Of a stretch of DNA of 64,000 bases, positions 51,892-62,600 are shown piece by piece. Under the pieces are notes generated by a model, which worked only from the letters and a program-made list of their open reading frames with translations, was not told the origin of the DNA and did no database searches. Origin of the DNA: Selenomonadales bacterium UBA7018 (GTDB taxonomy: Bacteria; Bacillota; Negativicutes; Selenomonadales; Selenomonadaceae); contig DJWY01000026.1 of assembly GCA_002448305.1 (NCBI GenBank), positions 37,252-101,251 on the forward strand. The letters are read 5' to 3'. Every line of letters begins with the position of its first letter. Position 1 is the first letter of the stretch. A program made the position numbers and the translations under genes.

Positions 51892-51921
51892 TTGACAATT
51901 TACGCCGCGAAATTTTATAAT
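51892..51921 (+). promoter_or_regulatory. Strong promoter of ahcY
   Basis: TTGACA at 51892-51897, 18-base spacer, TATAAT at 51916-51921; both boxes are consensus. Confidence 0.8.
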
Positions 51922-51950
51922 GAAAAAAATTTCTACAGGAGGAATTTTCT

Positions 51951-53189
51951 ATGCAATCAATCGTAAAGGATATGTCGCTTGCGCCTTCGGGGCACTACAA
52001 AATTGAATGGGTCAAAAATTTTATGCCGGTAATGTCGGCAATCGACAAAGAGTTTTCGCAATCGAAACCGTTCGCGGGGAAAAGAATTTCGATAACGTTG
52101 CACCTTGAAGCCAAGACAGCTTATATGGCGGAAGTCTTCATGCATGCGGGCGCGGACGTTGTTATAACCGGCTCCAATCCTCTTTCCACTCAAGACGACG
52201 TGGCGGCGGCTCTCGTCGAAGACGGCGTGACGGTTTTTGCAATTCACGGTTGCACGCAGGAAGAATACGACGAATTTTTGAACAAAGCGGCTGACTTCGC
52301 GCCCGATATTTATATTGACGACGGCGGAGACTTTACAGAACTCATTCACACCAAAAGACAAGACGCGCTTAAAAATATTTTGGGTGGCTCGGAAGAAACT
52401 ACGACGGGCGTTTTGAGACTTCGCGCTTTAGAACGTCAAGGCAAGCTAGCTTTTCCGATGATTGCTGCCAACGATGCCTATTGCAAATTTCTTTTTGATA
52501 ATCGCTACGGAACAGGGCAATCGACATGGGATGGAATTATGCGCACGACAAATTTAGTTATCGCGGGCAAAACTGTCGTTATCGCTGGCTATGGTTGGTG
52601 CGGCAAGGGCGGCGCAATGCGTGCAAAAGGTTTGGGCGCGAATGTCATTATTACCGAAGTCGACCCGATTAAGGCGATTGAGGCTGTTTTCGACGGGTTC
52701 CGCGTTATGCCTATGATTGAAGCGGCTCCGCTTGGCGATATTTTCTTGACGTTGACGGGCGATAAAGACGTTATCACGGGCGAACATTATCCGTTGATGA
52801 AAAATGGCGCAATGCTCGCTAATGCCGGTCATTTCGACGTTGAAATTAATATTCCTGAACTTGCCGCGCAATCAGTCAGCAGAAAAACTGTCCGCAAGAA
52901 CGTCGAAGAATTTTTGCAGCGCGACGGGCGCAAGATTTATCTTTTAGCGGAAGGGCGGCTTGTCAACCTTGCCAGCGGCGACGGGCACCCCGCCGAAATT
53001 ATGGATTTAAGTTTCGCGGTTCAATTCTTCAGCGCGGCGCATATCCTCCACAATCACACAAAGCTTGATAAGAAAGTTTACCTTATGCCCGAAGAAATCA
53101 ACACGAAGATTGCCGAGATTAAACTCGATTCAATCGGCGTTAAAATCGACACGCTCACCGACGCCCAGCGCGAGTATCTTGGTTTATGA
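51951..53189 (+). CDS. ahcY: Adenosylhomocysteinase
   Basis: NAD-dependent hydrolase of S-adenosylhomocysteine to adenosine and homocysteine. NAD-binding GYGWCGKGGAMRAKGLG, substrate residues in LHLEAKTAYMAE and VITGSNPLSTQDD, and NAGHFDVEI are present; 412 residues fits the short, Thermotoga/archaeal-like form. AGGAGG precedes the ATG. It overlaps a broken brnT copy at its stop and is followed by mtaD, forming a SAM-by-product unit. Confidence 0.96.
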   Translation: MQSIVKDMSLAPSGHYKIEWVKNFMPVMSAIDKEFSQSKPFAGKRISITLHLEAKTAYMAEVFMHAGADVVITGSNPLSTQDDVAAALVEDGVTVFAIHGCTQEEYDEFLNKAADFAPDIYIDDGGDFTELIHTKRQDALKNILGGSEETTTGVLRLRALERQGKLAFPMIAANDAYCKFLFDNRYGTGQSTWDGIMRTTNLVIAGKTVVIAGYGWCGKGGAMRAKGLGANVIITEVDPIKAIEAVFDGFRVMPMIEAAPLGDIFLTLTGDKDVITGEHYPLMKNGAMLANAGHFDVEINIPELAAQSVSRKTVRKNVEEFLQRDGRKIYLLAEGRLVNLASGDGHPAEIMDLSFAVQFFSAAHILHNHTKLDKKVYLMPEEINTKIAEIKLDSIGVKIDTLTDAQREYLGL

Positions 53190-53466
53190 AAACTTCAATC
53201 GACGGGCGGCAATTCGAGTGGGACGACGCCAAAAATAAAATCAACAAGATTAAACACGGTATCAATTTCAAGACGGCGGCAAGAGTTTTCAGCGACCCTT
53301 ACCTTATTGAGGATATGATACATGGCACTCTATCGACGAAGACAGATAGAAAGTTATCGGTATGATTGACGATATTTTGTTTGTGATTTACACTGAACGC
53401 GACGAAAAAACAAGGTTAATTTCTGCTCGTGAAGCAACAGAAAGAGAAAGGATAAGATATTATGGC
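53186..53466 (+). pseudogene. brnT: Disrupted BrnT-family toxin gene
   Basis: The first frame reads FEWDDAKNKINKIKHGINF then AARVFSDPYLIEDMIH and ends early at 53365. A second frame continues the family sequence: KVIGMIDDILFVIYTERDEK, then LISAREATERERIRYYG. The break fits a 2-base insertion near 53325, and a TAG follows at about 53347. BrnT is an RNase toxin of the RelE fold. The ATG overlaps the ahcY stop. The toxin is therefore probably dead. Confidence 0.75.
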
Positions 53467-53710
53467 TACCGTATTTTACTTTCTACCAGACCCTCCGCCA
53501 CCCTTGACGGAAGAGGAAAAAGCTGAACTCGCGGCATTAAAAGACCGCCCTATTGTTTTTGATGAGGATTGTATGCCGCTGAGCGAAGAATGTGAGCGGA
53601 AAAACGATTATATAATGCGCAAGTACAATACTCGTCGCGTCACGAAAGAACTTTGGCTTAAAGAATTTCCCGAAGATTTTCAAAAATACAAGGCGGAGGC
53701 GGCAGGATGA
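53462..53710 (+). CDS. BrnA-like antitoxin, partner of the broken BrnT
   Basis: A protein of 82 residues starting just before the end of the toxin remnant, with AAAGGA upstream. It has the acidic, proline-rich start (PDPPPPLTEEEKAELAALK) common in BrnA antitoxins, but the usual C-terminal ribbon-helix-helix DNA-binding part is not obvious. Its stop overlaps the mtaD start by four bases (ATGA). Confidence 0.6.
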   Translation: MATVFYFLPDPPPPLTEEEKAELAALKDRPIVFDEDCMPLSEECERKNDYIMRKYNTRRVTKELWLKEFPEDFQKYKAEAAG

Positions 53711-54981
53711 ATAATTTTGTAATCAGCAATGTTAAAATGTTTAAGACTTCGGGCGAAGTCGAGACGGCTAATATTCACGTAAGCGGCGATAAAATTTCAA
53801 AAATAAGTCGCGGCGAAGTCACAGGCGCAAACGTTATCGACGGCAAAAATAAATTCGCGACGCCCGGACTTGTCAACGCTCATACTCATGCGTCAATGAC
53901 TTTGCTCCGCAGTTATTCCGACGACAAAGCGTTAATGGATTGGCTCCAAAAAGATATTTGGCCTATCGAAGACAAAATGACGCGCAAAGATATTTATTGG
54001 GGCGCGGCACTTGCGGCAGTCGAAATGATTAAGGGCGGGACAACTGCTTTTGCCGATATGTACGGTCCTTGCATGGAAGAAGTCGCCAAAGTTGTTGACG
54101 AATCAGGCATGCGCGGGAGTTTAAGTCAAGGGATAATCGGCTTTGCTGACGGCGAAAAAAAGCTTGCGTCGAATATCGAGCTGTATAAAAATTGGCACGG
54201 CGCGGCGGACGGTAGAATTACCGTTATGTTCGGACCGCACGCAATTTATACTTGTCCGCCCGATTTTTTGAAAAAAGTTGCGGCGGAAGCTCAAAAACTC
54301 GGCGCGGAAATCCATATGCACATGAACGAAACTAAAACTGAAATTGAAGATAGCGTAAAAAATTACGGCAAGCGACCCTTTGAAGTCGTAGCCGAAACTG
54401 GGCTTTTGGATTTGGGAATGCTTGCGGCGCATTGCGTTTGGTTAAGCGATGCCGAAATTGATATCATCAAGGCTAAAAAAGTTCGCGTGGCGCATAATCC
54501 AGGCTCCAATATGAAACTAGCAAGCGGCATTGCGCCCGTAACTAAACTTTTATCAAAGGGCGTGACAGTTGCACTTGGCACAGACGGCGCGTCGAGTAAT
54601 AATAACCTTGACATGCTGGAGGAAATCAGATTGTCGACGTTACTTGCGAAAGTCGAAACGCTCGACCCGTTAGCCGTGCCCGCCGCGCAGGCTCTGCAAA
54701 TGGCTACTGAATCCGGCGCACAAGCTCTTGGCTTAAAGAATGTCGGACGCCTTGAGGAAGATTGCAAAGCCGATATAGTTTTATGGGATACGGGCGGCGT
54801 TGAGTGGCAACCGAATTATAATCCAACATCGCTTTTAGTCTATTCGGCGAATTCATCAGCAGTCGATACGGTGATTGTTGACGGGAAAATTTTAATGCAA
54901 GGTCGCCAGCTGAAAACTTTGGACGAAGAAAAAATTATCGCCGAATTCACAGCTTGCGCCAACCGTTTGACTAGTAAATAA
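53707..54981 (+). CDS. mtaD: 5-methylthioadenosine/S-adenosylhomocysteine deaminase
   Basis: Amidohydrolase-fold deaminase of 424 residues. Metal ligands lie in VNAHTHASM, HMHMNETKTE, AHCVWLS and LGTDGASSNNNLDM. It converts MTA, SAH or 5'-deoxyadenosine to the inosine forms. Together with ahcY upstream and mtnA/aldolase elsewhere in the window it supports salvage or disposal of SAM by-products. Confidence 0.93.
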   Translation: MNNFVISNVKMFKTSGEVETANIHVSGDKISKISRGEVTGANVIDGKNKFATPGLVNAHTHASMTLLRSYSDDKALMDWLQKDIWPIEDKMTRKDIYWGAALAAVEMIKGGTTAFADMYGPCMEEVAKVVDESGMRGSLSQGIIGFADGEKKLASNIELYKNWHGAADGRITVMFGPHAIYTCPPDFLKKVAAEAQKLGAEIHMHMNETKTEIEDSVKNYGKRPFEVVAETGLLDLGMLAAHCVWLSDAEIDIIKAKKVRVAHNPGSNMKLASGIAPVTKLLSKGVTVALGTDGASSNNNLDMLEEIRLSTLLAKVETLDPLAVPAAQALQMATESGAQALGLKNVGRLEEDCKADIVLWDTGGVEWQPNYNPTSLLVYSANSSAVDTVIVDGKILMQGRQLKTLDEEKIIAEFTACANRLTSK

Positions 54982-55001
54982 TGATTTTTTTATCTATGGC
55001 G

Positions 55002-55030
55002 TTGACAGCTAGCATTAACTGTAATAATAT
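55002..55030 (+). promoter_or_regulatory. Consensus promoter of mutA-mutB
   Basis: TTGACA (55002-55007), 17-base spacer, TAATAT (55025-55030). A leader of about 95 bases follows; no cobalamin-riboswitch features were recognised in it. Confidence 0.8.
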
Positions 55031-55131
55031 TTCCATAGGCAACAATAATCACGTTTATAAATTTAAGGAGCGTGAAACAAGAAAAAACTTTTCGCAATGC
55101 AAAACACAAAAATTTATAGGAGGAAAAATTT

Positions 55132-57291
55132 ATGAGCAATGCAGAACTTGACCTTCAGGCTCTGATAAAAAAAGCCGAAGCGCAAGAAAATTTCCCAGAA
55201 GTCCCGCTTGACGAATTCACCCCGCCCACCTACGAAGAGTGGAAGCAAGCTTGTATTGAACTGTTGAAGGGCGCACCTTTCGAGAAAAAACTTTTCACCA
55301 AAACTTATGAGGGCATTACGTTTAGCCCCATGTATTTCCACGCTGACACTGAGCCGATTCAGCCCGCGAAATCTTATCCTGGCATGGGCGATTATCTGCG
55401 CGGCGTTTCCGTCAATGGCTACGTCAATGCGCCGTGGGGTATCGCGCAAGCTTGCGACGAAACTCTTCCCGAAGAAAATAACGAACTGCTCAAGCACGAA
55501 ATCGAAAAAGGTAGCACAATTTATAACGTTAAAGTAGACTGCGCGACCCGCAAAGGCAAAGACGCTCGCCAATGCGAACATATCGGCAAAGGTGGTTGCA
55601 GCGTCACGACTCTTGCCGACGTTGAAACTTTGCTTAAAGGGCTTAAGCTCGACCAATATCCGCTGTACGTTTACGCGGGCGAAAGTGCATTGCCGCTTCT
55701 CGCGCTGATTATTGCGGCTGTCAAGAAAAATGGCGGCGACGTTGCAAAACTGCGCGGCGTCATCGGTGCCAATCCTATTGCTGAATATGTCGGTAACGGC
55801 AAGCTCAATCAATCGCTCGATAAACTCTTTGACGAAGCGGCAAAGGCGGCTAAATGGGCTATCAAGAACGCGCCTGAAGTCAAGACCGTTTTTGTTAAGA
55901 GCGACGTTTTCAGCAATGGCGGCGCAAATGATGTTCAGGAAGTCGCTTACACCGTTTCGGCGGGCGTCGCGTATCTTCGCGCACTTATGGAACGCGGCTT
56001 GACGATTGACGAGGCGGCAAGTCAAATTATGTTTGGTTTTTCAATGGGCGCGAATTTCTTCATGGAAATTGCTAAACTCCGCGCAGTTCGTCCGATTTGG
56101 GCGCAGATTGTCAAAGCGTTTGGCGGCAATGAAGAATCGCAGAAAATGCATATTCACGGACGCCCCGCAAAATTCTTCGCGACCATTTACGACCCGTATG
56201 TTAATCTCCTGCGCGAAACTACGCAACTTTTCAGCGGCGTAGTTGGCGGCGTCGACAGCTTTGAAAATTCGACTTTTGATGAACCCGTTCGCAAGGGCGA
56301 TGAGTTCAGCCGTCGTATCGCTCGCAATATGCAAATTATCTTGCAGGAAGAATTCGGACTTCTTCAACCGATTGACCCTGCTGGCGGCTCGTGGGCTGTC
56401 GAAACGCTTACCAAAGAGATTAAAGAAAAAATTTGGGCGGAATTCCAAGTTATCGAAGGCAAAGGCGGAATTGTCGCCGCGCTCAAGGAAGGTTATCCGC
56501 AAGAACAGATTGCCGCAGTTTTGGCGGCTCGTTTTAAGGCGGCGGAAACTCGCAAAGACCGCATTGTCGGAAACAACATGTATCCGAACATGACAGAGGA
56601 ACGCATTGACGCTCGCCCCGAAAGTCAAGCCGAAAATATGAAGGCTCGCAAGGCGGCGATTGAAGCTTATTTAAGCGGTGTTGATTCTGCCGCTGTCAAA
56701 GAAGCTCTTGCCGCTGTCAAGGACGGTTGCGCATGTTGCGCTATCGCGGCGGCTGAAAAGGGCGCGACTATCGCTGAACTTCGCGACGCTTTGGGAACTG
56801 CTGAAGTTGAAGAAATTAAAGCAATCGAACCGCACCGCTGGAGCGAACGTTTCGAGGCTCTTCGCTATAAGACTGAGAAATTTAAAGCCGAAAAGGGCGA
56901 CAACGTTAAAATTTTCCTCGCTAACATGGGTCCGATACCTCAACACAAAGCCCGCGCAGATTTCACTACGGGATTTTTACAAGTCGGCGCGTTCCAAGTT
57001 TTGGGCAACAATGGCTTTGCAACGGTTGATGACGCGGCGGCGGCAGCTAAAGAATCCGGCGCGGACGCAGTTGTCATTTGTTCAACCGACGCCACTTATC
57101 CCGAAATCGTCCCCGCGCTCGCTCCCAAACTTCATGAAGCTTTGCCCAATGCGATTGTCTATTTGGCGGGCACGGCTCCTGCTGAAATGGTCGAGCCTTA
57201 CAAGCAGGCGGGCATTGATGATTATATCAACGTCAGAGCGAATTGCTACAAGGTTATACAAAATCTTCAACAGAAAAAGGGGATGGCATAA
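55132..57291 (+). CDS. mutA: Methylmalonyl-CoA mutase, small (beta) subunit
   Basis: Non-catalytic partner of MutB. A protein of 719 residues with the mutase barrel followed by a degenerate B12-binding domain: where MutB has DGHDRG this one reads MGPIPQHKARAD, so the cobalt-ligating His motif is absent. ATAGGAGG precedes the ATG. Three bases separate it from mutB. With MutB it interconverts succinyl-CoA and methylmalonyl-CoA on the way to propionate. Confidence 0.94.
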   Translation: MSNAELDLQALIKKAEAQENFPEVPLDEFTPPTYEEWKQACIELLKGAPFEKKLFTKTYEGITFSPMYFHADTEPIQPAKSYPGMGDYLRGVSVNGYVNAPWGIAQACDETLPEENNELLKHEIEKGSTIYNVKVDCATRKGKDARQCEHIGKGGCSVTTLADVETLLKGLKLDQYPLYVYAGESALPLLALIIAAVKKNGGDVAKLRGVIGANPIAEYVGNGKLNQSLDKLFDEAAKAAKWAIKNAPEVKTVFVKSDVFSNGGANDVQEVAYTVSAGVAYLRALMERGLTIDEAASQIMFGFSMGANFFMEIAKLRAVRPIWAQIVKAFGGNEESQKMHIHGRPAKFFATIYDPYVNLLRETTQLFSGVVGGVDSFENSTFDEPVRKGDEFSRRIARNMQIILQEEFGLLQPIDPAGGSWAVETLTKEIKEKIWAEFQVIEGKGGIVAALKEGYPQEQIAAVLAARFKAAETRKDRIVGNNMYPNMTEERIDARPESQAENMKARKAAIEAYLSGVDSAAVKEALAAVKDGCACCAIAAAEKGATIAELRDALGTAEVEEIKAIEPHRWSERFEALRYKTEKFKAEKGDNVKIFLANMGPIPQHKARADFTTGFLQVGAFQVLGNNGFATVDDAAAAAKESGADAVVICSTDATYPEIVPALAPKLHEALPNAIVYLAGTAPAEMVEPYKQAGIDDYINVRANCYKVIQNLQQKKGMA

Positions 57292-57294
57292 TTA

Positions 57295-59496
57295 ATGGCA
57301 GAGTATAAAAATCCGGACTTCACGCAGATGAGCCTGAGCGATTCCCCGGCTTCTGACGCGGCGGAGTGGAAAGCTAAATTTGAAAAGGCCGCTAAGGCGG
57401 ACTACGATAAATTGATTTATAAGACAATGGAGCATGTCCCGGTTAAGCCGTTGTATACCCACGACGAATACGCGCACATGAACCATTTGGACTTTGTCAG
57501 CGGCATTCCGCCTTTCCTGCGCGGACCTTATGCGACAATGTATGTTTTCCGCCCCTGGACGGTTCGTCAATACGCGGGTTTTTCTACGGCTGAAGAATCC
57601 AACGCATTTTATCGCCGCAATCTTGCCGCCGGTCAAAAAGGTTTGTCGATAGCATTTGATTTGCCGACGCATAGAGGCTACGACGCTGATAATCCGCGTG
57701 TTTTTGGCGACGTTGGCAAGGCGGGCGTTTCTGTCTGCTCAATGCTTGACATGAATATTTTGTTCAGTGGCATTCCGCTTGACCAAATGTCCGTATCAAT
57801 GACGATGAACGGCGCAGTTCTGCCGATTCTGGCTTTCTTCATTCAGAGCGGCATTGAACAGGGCGTTGACAAATCGATTCTCAACGGCACCATTCAGAAC
57901 GACATTTTAAAAGAATTCATGGTGCGCAACACCTACATTTATCCGCCCGAAATGTCAATGCGCATTATCGGCGACATTTTCGAGTACACGACAAAATATA
58001 TGCCGAAGTTCAATTCCATTTCGATTAGCGGCTACCACATGCAAGAGGCGGGCGCACCGGCTGATATTGAACTTGGCTACACGTTGGCTGACGGTCTCGA
58101 ATACATTCGCACGGGCATTAACGCCGGCTTGAAGGTTGACGCCTTCGCGAAACGTCTTAGTTTCTTCTGGGCTATCGGCAAAAATTATTTCATGGAAGTT
58201 GCCAAGATGAGAGCGGCTCGCGTTCTTTGGGCTAAAATCGTTAAGCAAATGGGCGGCACTCAAGCTAAGTCAATGGCACTTCGCACGCACTGCCAGACGT
58301 CCGGTTGGTCGCTGACGGCGCAAGACCCGTTCAATAACATTTCCCGCACGGTTATGGAGGCTATGGGCGCGGCTCTCGGTCATACTCAATCCTTGCATAC
58401 AAACGCGCTCGACGAAGCGATTGCCCTGCCGACAGACTTTAGCGCACGTATCGCCCGCAATACGCAACTTTACATTCAGGACGAAACCAGCGTTTGCAAA
58501 ATTATCGACCCGTGGGGCGGTTCCTATTACGTCGAAGCTCTTACCAATGAAATTATTCGCCGCGCATGGGCGCATATCCAAGAGATTGAACAACTCGGCG
58601 GCATGGCTAAGGCTATCGCGACAGGCTTGCCGAAAATGCGCATTGAAGAGGCCGCCGCTCGCCGTCAAGCTCGTATCGATTCCAATAACGAAACGATTGT
58701 TGGCTTGAATAAGTTCCGCCTTGATAAGGAAGACCCGCTCGAAATTCTTGCCGTCGACAATACGGCTGTTAGAAATGCGCAGGTCGAACGTCTTAACAAA
58801 CTCCGCGCAGAACGTAACGAAGACGACGTCCGCGCCGCCCTTGAAGCTATCACCAAAGCTGCTGAATCTCGCGACAACGGCAATTTGCTTGAATGCGCTG
58901 TTGAAGCGGCTCGCGTACGTTGCTCGCTCGGTGAAATTTCTGACGCTGTCGAAAAAATTTCTGGACGTTATCAAGCGACGATTCATACAATCAGCGGCGT
59001 TTACTCCAGCGAATTTGGTCAGCAGACTGAACTTGACAAAGTTCGCGCCCGCGCAGATGAATTTGAAAAACTTACTGGACGTCGTCCGCGTATTTTCGTC
59101 GCGAAGATTGGTCAAGACGGTCACGACAGAGGAGCAAAAGTTATCGCATCGAGTTTCGCCGATATGGGTTGGGATGTCGACGTGGGACCGCTCTTCCAAA
59201 CTCCGCAAGAAGCCGCGCAAGACGCCGTTGATAACGACGTTCATATTGTCGGATTCAGTTCGCTTGCGGCGGGGCATAATACGTTATTGCCCGAACTCGT
59301 CGACGAACTCAAGAAACTTGGTCGCGAAGATATTCTGGTTGCAATCGGCGGCGTTATCCCCGTTCAAGACTACGACCACCTTTACAAGAGCGGAGCCGTT
59401 GCGATTTTCGCACCTGGCACCAACATTCCGGAAGCCGCTATGAAACTCTTAAATATTCTCGTAGACCGCGCTCAAGAAGAAGAAGACGCAGGCTGA
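57295..59496 (+). CDS. mutB: Methylmalonyl-CoA mutase, large (alpha) subunit
   Basis: Catalytic, adenosylcobalamin-dependent subunit of 733 residues. The substrate barrel includes RPWTVRQYAGFSTAEESN, and the B12 domain has the DxHxxG motif in IGQDGHDRGAKV (near residue 605) and the SSLAAGH and IGGVIP segments. No epimerase, MeaB chaperone or carboxyltransferase gene lies in the window. A strong terminator follows. Confidence 0.97.
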   Translation: MAEYKNPDFTQMSLSDSPASDAAEWKAKFEKAAKADYDKLIYKTMEHVPVKPLYTHDEYAHMNHLDFVSGIPPFLRGPYATMYVFRPWTVRQYAGFSTAEESNAFYRRNLAAGQKGLSIAFDLPTHRGYDADNPRVFGDVGKAGVSVCSMLDMNILFSGIPLDQMSVSMTMNGAVLPILAFFIQSGIEQGVDKSILNGTIQNDILKEFMVRNTYIYPPEMSMRIIGDIFEYTTKYMPKFNSISISGYHMQEAGAPADIELGYTLADGLEYIRTGINAGLKVDAFAKRLSFFWAIGKNYFMEVAKMRAARVLWAKIVKQMGGTQAKSMALRTHCQTSGWSLTAQDPFNNISRTVMEAMGAALGHTQSLHTNALDEAIALPTDFSARIARNTQLYIQDETSVCKIIDPWGGSYYVEALTNEIIRRAWAHIQEIEQLGGMAKAIATGLPKMRIEEAAARRQARIDSNNETIVGLNKFRLDKEDPLEILAVDNTAVRNAQVERLNKLRAERNEDDVRAALEAITKAAESRDNGNLLECAVEAARVRCSLGEISDAVEKISGRYQATIHTISGVYSSEFGQQTELDKVRARADEFEKLTGRRPRIFVAKIGQDGHDRGAKVIASSFADMGWDVDVGPLFQTPQEAAQDAVDNDVHIVGFSSLAAGHNTLLPELVDELKKLGREDILVAIGGVIPVQDYDHLYKSGAVAIFAPGTNIPEAAMKLLNILVDRAQEEEDAG

Positions 59497-59500
59497 GAAC

Positions 59501-59528
59501 TGCAATTAGGAGTTAGGAATTAGAAATT
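59501..59528 (-). repeat. Heptad repeat copy after mutB
   Basis: GCAATTAGGAGTTAGGAATTAGAAATT; the reverse complement matches the CTAATTC array of the ABC-F and ubiA copies. Intergenic here. Confidence 0.75.
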
Positions 59529-59529
59529 A

Positions 59530-59560
59530 AAACCGTCAGGCTCAAGGCTTGGCGGTTTTT
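59530..59560 (+). terminator. Terminator of mutA-mutB
   Basis: AACCGTCAGGC and GCTTGGCGGTT form an 11-bp stem with G-U pairs and a 5-base loop, followed by TTT, GC and T5. Confidence 0.85.
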
Positions 59561-59656
59561 GCTTTTTGTCAATGCGACGCATTTTGTGCTGTAATCTCAA
59601 CAATGCTATCACTTCCAAAACTACAGCATAAATCTGACTTGGAAGGGAATGCTTTT

Positions 59657-62600
59657 TTATGCTTTCAATTTATCGCTATGTTTTAAAATTTCCTCGAACT
59701 TTCTTTCCAGATTGCGGCAATATTTTAAGGGATTAAGCGCGTCGGAGTTCAAAAACATGTGACGCAAGTTTTTATGCAAAATGTCAAGCGTCTCTGAATC
59801 GCTCGCTAAGACGACAGCGCGATTGATATAATCTCCCACGCTCCCAACCGACAGCTCGCCAAGCCCGACACTTTCCAAAATACTTTTGCCAAAGCGCGTA
59901 CTGTGCCGCTCACCATAAAGATTTATCACGGGAACGCCCATATATAAAGCGTCCAAAGTCGTCGCGCCGCCTACGTACGGGAAACTGTCTAACATTATGT
60001 CAATCTGACTTATCGCCCTAAAGTAATCAAGGTCATCGACGGCGGGGCGGAAAAGAACCCTGTCCATGTCGCAACCTAAATTCTTCAATCGGCTATAAAG
60101 TTCGTCGCAAGTTCGGCTACTGATATATTCTTGCGCACGCATAATAAATTTGGCGTCGGGCACGCGATTTAGAATCTCTGTCCAAACTGTGAGCATATCG
60201 TCATTAATCTTTGAATAACGGCTAATCGTCCCGAATGTCACGTAACCATTTTTAACGCAAGCTGCGCCCTCCGACGCTGGAATCTTTCCGGGTCTATCGT
60301 AGCAAAATTGCGCGGGCATATACAAAAATTTTTCGCTGAAATATTGTTCGCGATTTTGATTGGGCGGGTCAAGATGTTCGTCCGTTATGAAATAATCAAT
60401 CGCCTTTAAGCCCGTTGTCGACATGTAGCCAATTCCGCAAATTTGCACAGGCGCAGGTCGATACGCAAGAGCCGGCAAACCATTACTTCCCGTGTGCCCC
60501 GCTAAATCAAACGCAATGTCAATTTCATCATCATGAATTTTTTCGGCAAGCTCTCTGTCGCTTAAATCTCTAACGTCCACGAAATGTTCGGCGACATGTT
60601 TAAAAAGTTCCGTGTAGGCATCGTCAACTGTGTTTTTGCTGTAGCAGAAAATCTCGAACTTGCTTTTGTCGTGGCAGGAAATCAATCCTAAGATAACCGC
60701 TAACATTGCGTGCTTCCTGAAGTCGCCCGAAATGTAACCAACCTTTATTCGCTCGTGTGGCTCATGATAGCTCGAGAACGATTGCACGTCCTCGAAAAAT
60801 TGCTGATAATTGAAATGCGGCTCGGCAATGTCTGCGCTCGAAATGTCAAGGAAATGCAAAGATAAAAGTATCGCGTCGTAATATTCAATCTTACGTTTCG
60901 GATTTTCGCAAATGTTAAATGCTCGCTCATAATTTTCTATCGCTTCAAGAGGATGTCCGTTGTCCAAGCTATATTTCGCCATCTTGCTGAAATATTCTGA
61001 GACGACGTCATTGGAAAGATTTTTCGCCTCATCGTAGGGCGGATAAAGTCGCTCAATCGCTTTGTGCATAATTTCATACGCGCCAACATTATCGTCCGTC
61101 AAAAATCGCCTATCAGCAATCGTCAAGAAAAGTTCGGCACTGTGTTTGGCTTCGCACTGCCCGGCAAGCTCGGCATAGTAAAGCGTGCGCTTAAAATCAA
61201 AGCGGCTCTTGAATTGGCTACCAGATTTAATTTCCAAAGGAAGATATTCTTCTGCCCGCGCAAAATATTTATCTGCAAGCTCTTTGGTAACGGGTTCCGG
61301 CTCCTGCGGGAAGTCAGGCAACGGTTGCTTATTAATCCACGCATTGAAAATTTTCTCGTAAGCTTGCTCAACTTCGCCCATGTAAATCGTATCGTTCATT
61401 ACTGGCGACTCTTCCATTTTCCGCCGAATTGTCAAATGATATTCGCGCAGTCGTTCCTTATCGTTGGCAAGCTCGACCGCCTTTTGAATATATTCCGCTT
61501 CGCTGAAGGCGCAAAGCTCCCCTAAGCCCATGTTCATAAGCAAAGAGTAGCCAAAGCGCGAATTATGCCGCTCGCCGACCAAAGTTATAACGGGCACGCC
61601 CATATAAAGCGCGTCGCAAGTCGTGCCGCCGCCGGGATAGGGAAAAGTATCAAGCGCAATGTCAACGCGCTCATAACATTGAGCATATTGTAATTCAAAT
61701 TTCTCAAAGTCGATGCGCTCAAGGTCAATGCCTGCCGCCGTCAAACGCTCCTTAGCAAATTCAAGACCTTTATTTTCAACGAAAGTACCTCCTTTAAGGT
61801 ACAGTCGAGAATTGGGCACGGCTTTTAAAATTTCCGCCCAAGCTCTCAAAATTTCGTCCGTAACTTTTGGAAAGTTATTGAAACTAGAGAAGGTTACGTA
61901 ACCTTTCTTAACGCAGGGCGCGGGCGAAGTCATATAAGGGAATTCTTTCCAGACGAAGCAGAAGTGGCTGTGCTGCAAGCGCAGAATTTTTTCCGTAAAA
62001 AACTTTTCGTTAAGCCCTTCAGGGTCGGTAAACTTGTCGGCAAGAAAATAATCAATCGTATCAAGCCCCGTCGAATCAAAATAGCCAATGCCCGAAATTT
62101 GAATTGGCGCGGGTTTGTACGCCATAACCTCAAGGCAATTATTCGCGCTATGTCCTGCCAAATCAACCAGAATATCAATTTCATCTTTGACAATCTGCGC
62201 GGCAACATCTTTTGCGGGCAAGTTCAAAATTTCGCGCAAGCCGTCGACGTTCTCTTTGAATTGATTTGTCACAATATCTACCTTGTTGTTGGCGTAAAGA
62301 AAAACTTCAAAGCGCGTCTTGTCGTAGCTCTCGAAAAGATGTTTACAGAAAAAGGCGACGACGTGCAATCTTATGTCGGGCGAAATGTAACCGACACGAA
62401 TTTTTTTATGGTTAGCGTGCTTTCTGATATTATGCTTGTAGCGCGGAATCTGTAAGAAAAATTTATTGAAACCGCGAGTCCAGTCAAAAATCTCCCCACG
62501 ACTTACGTTGAGATTGTGCAAGTTGAAAAGTAGATTCTGATAATCTTCGCGCTGAATTTTTTCTGCTTGCTTGTAGCGCGGAGAATTTTTAAGCGAACTT

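Noticed and set aside
55031..55131. Cobalamin riboswitch or leader peptide before mutA
   Set aside because: The ~100-base leader lacks a B12-box-like segment and compact stems; a GTG with AAGGAGC upstream has too little spacing to be convincing.
55114..56025. A 303-codon antisense frame opposite mutA
   Set aside because: It lies inside mutA, has no recognisable domain and is explained by biased codons of the real gene.
58270..59277. A 335-codon open frame antisense to mutB
   Set aside because: It is the mirror of a strongly coding gene, has no homologous motifs and no ribosome-binding site; such shadows are common at this codon usage.
59615..59645. Inverted repeat CTTCCAA/TTGGAAG as terminator of the glycosyltransferase gene
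   Set aside because: The loop is about 17 bases and no T run follows on the minus strand, so termination there is not supported.
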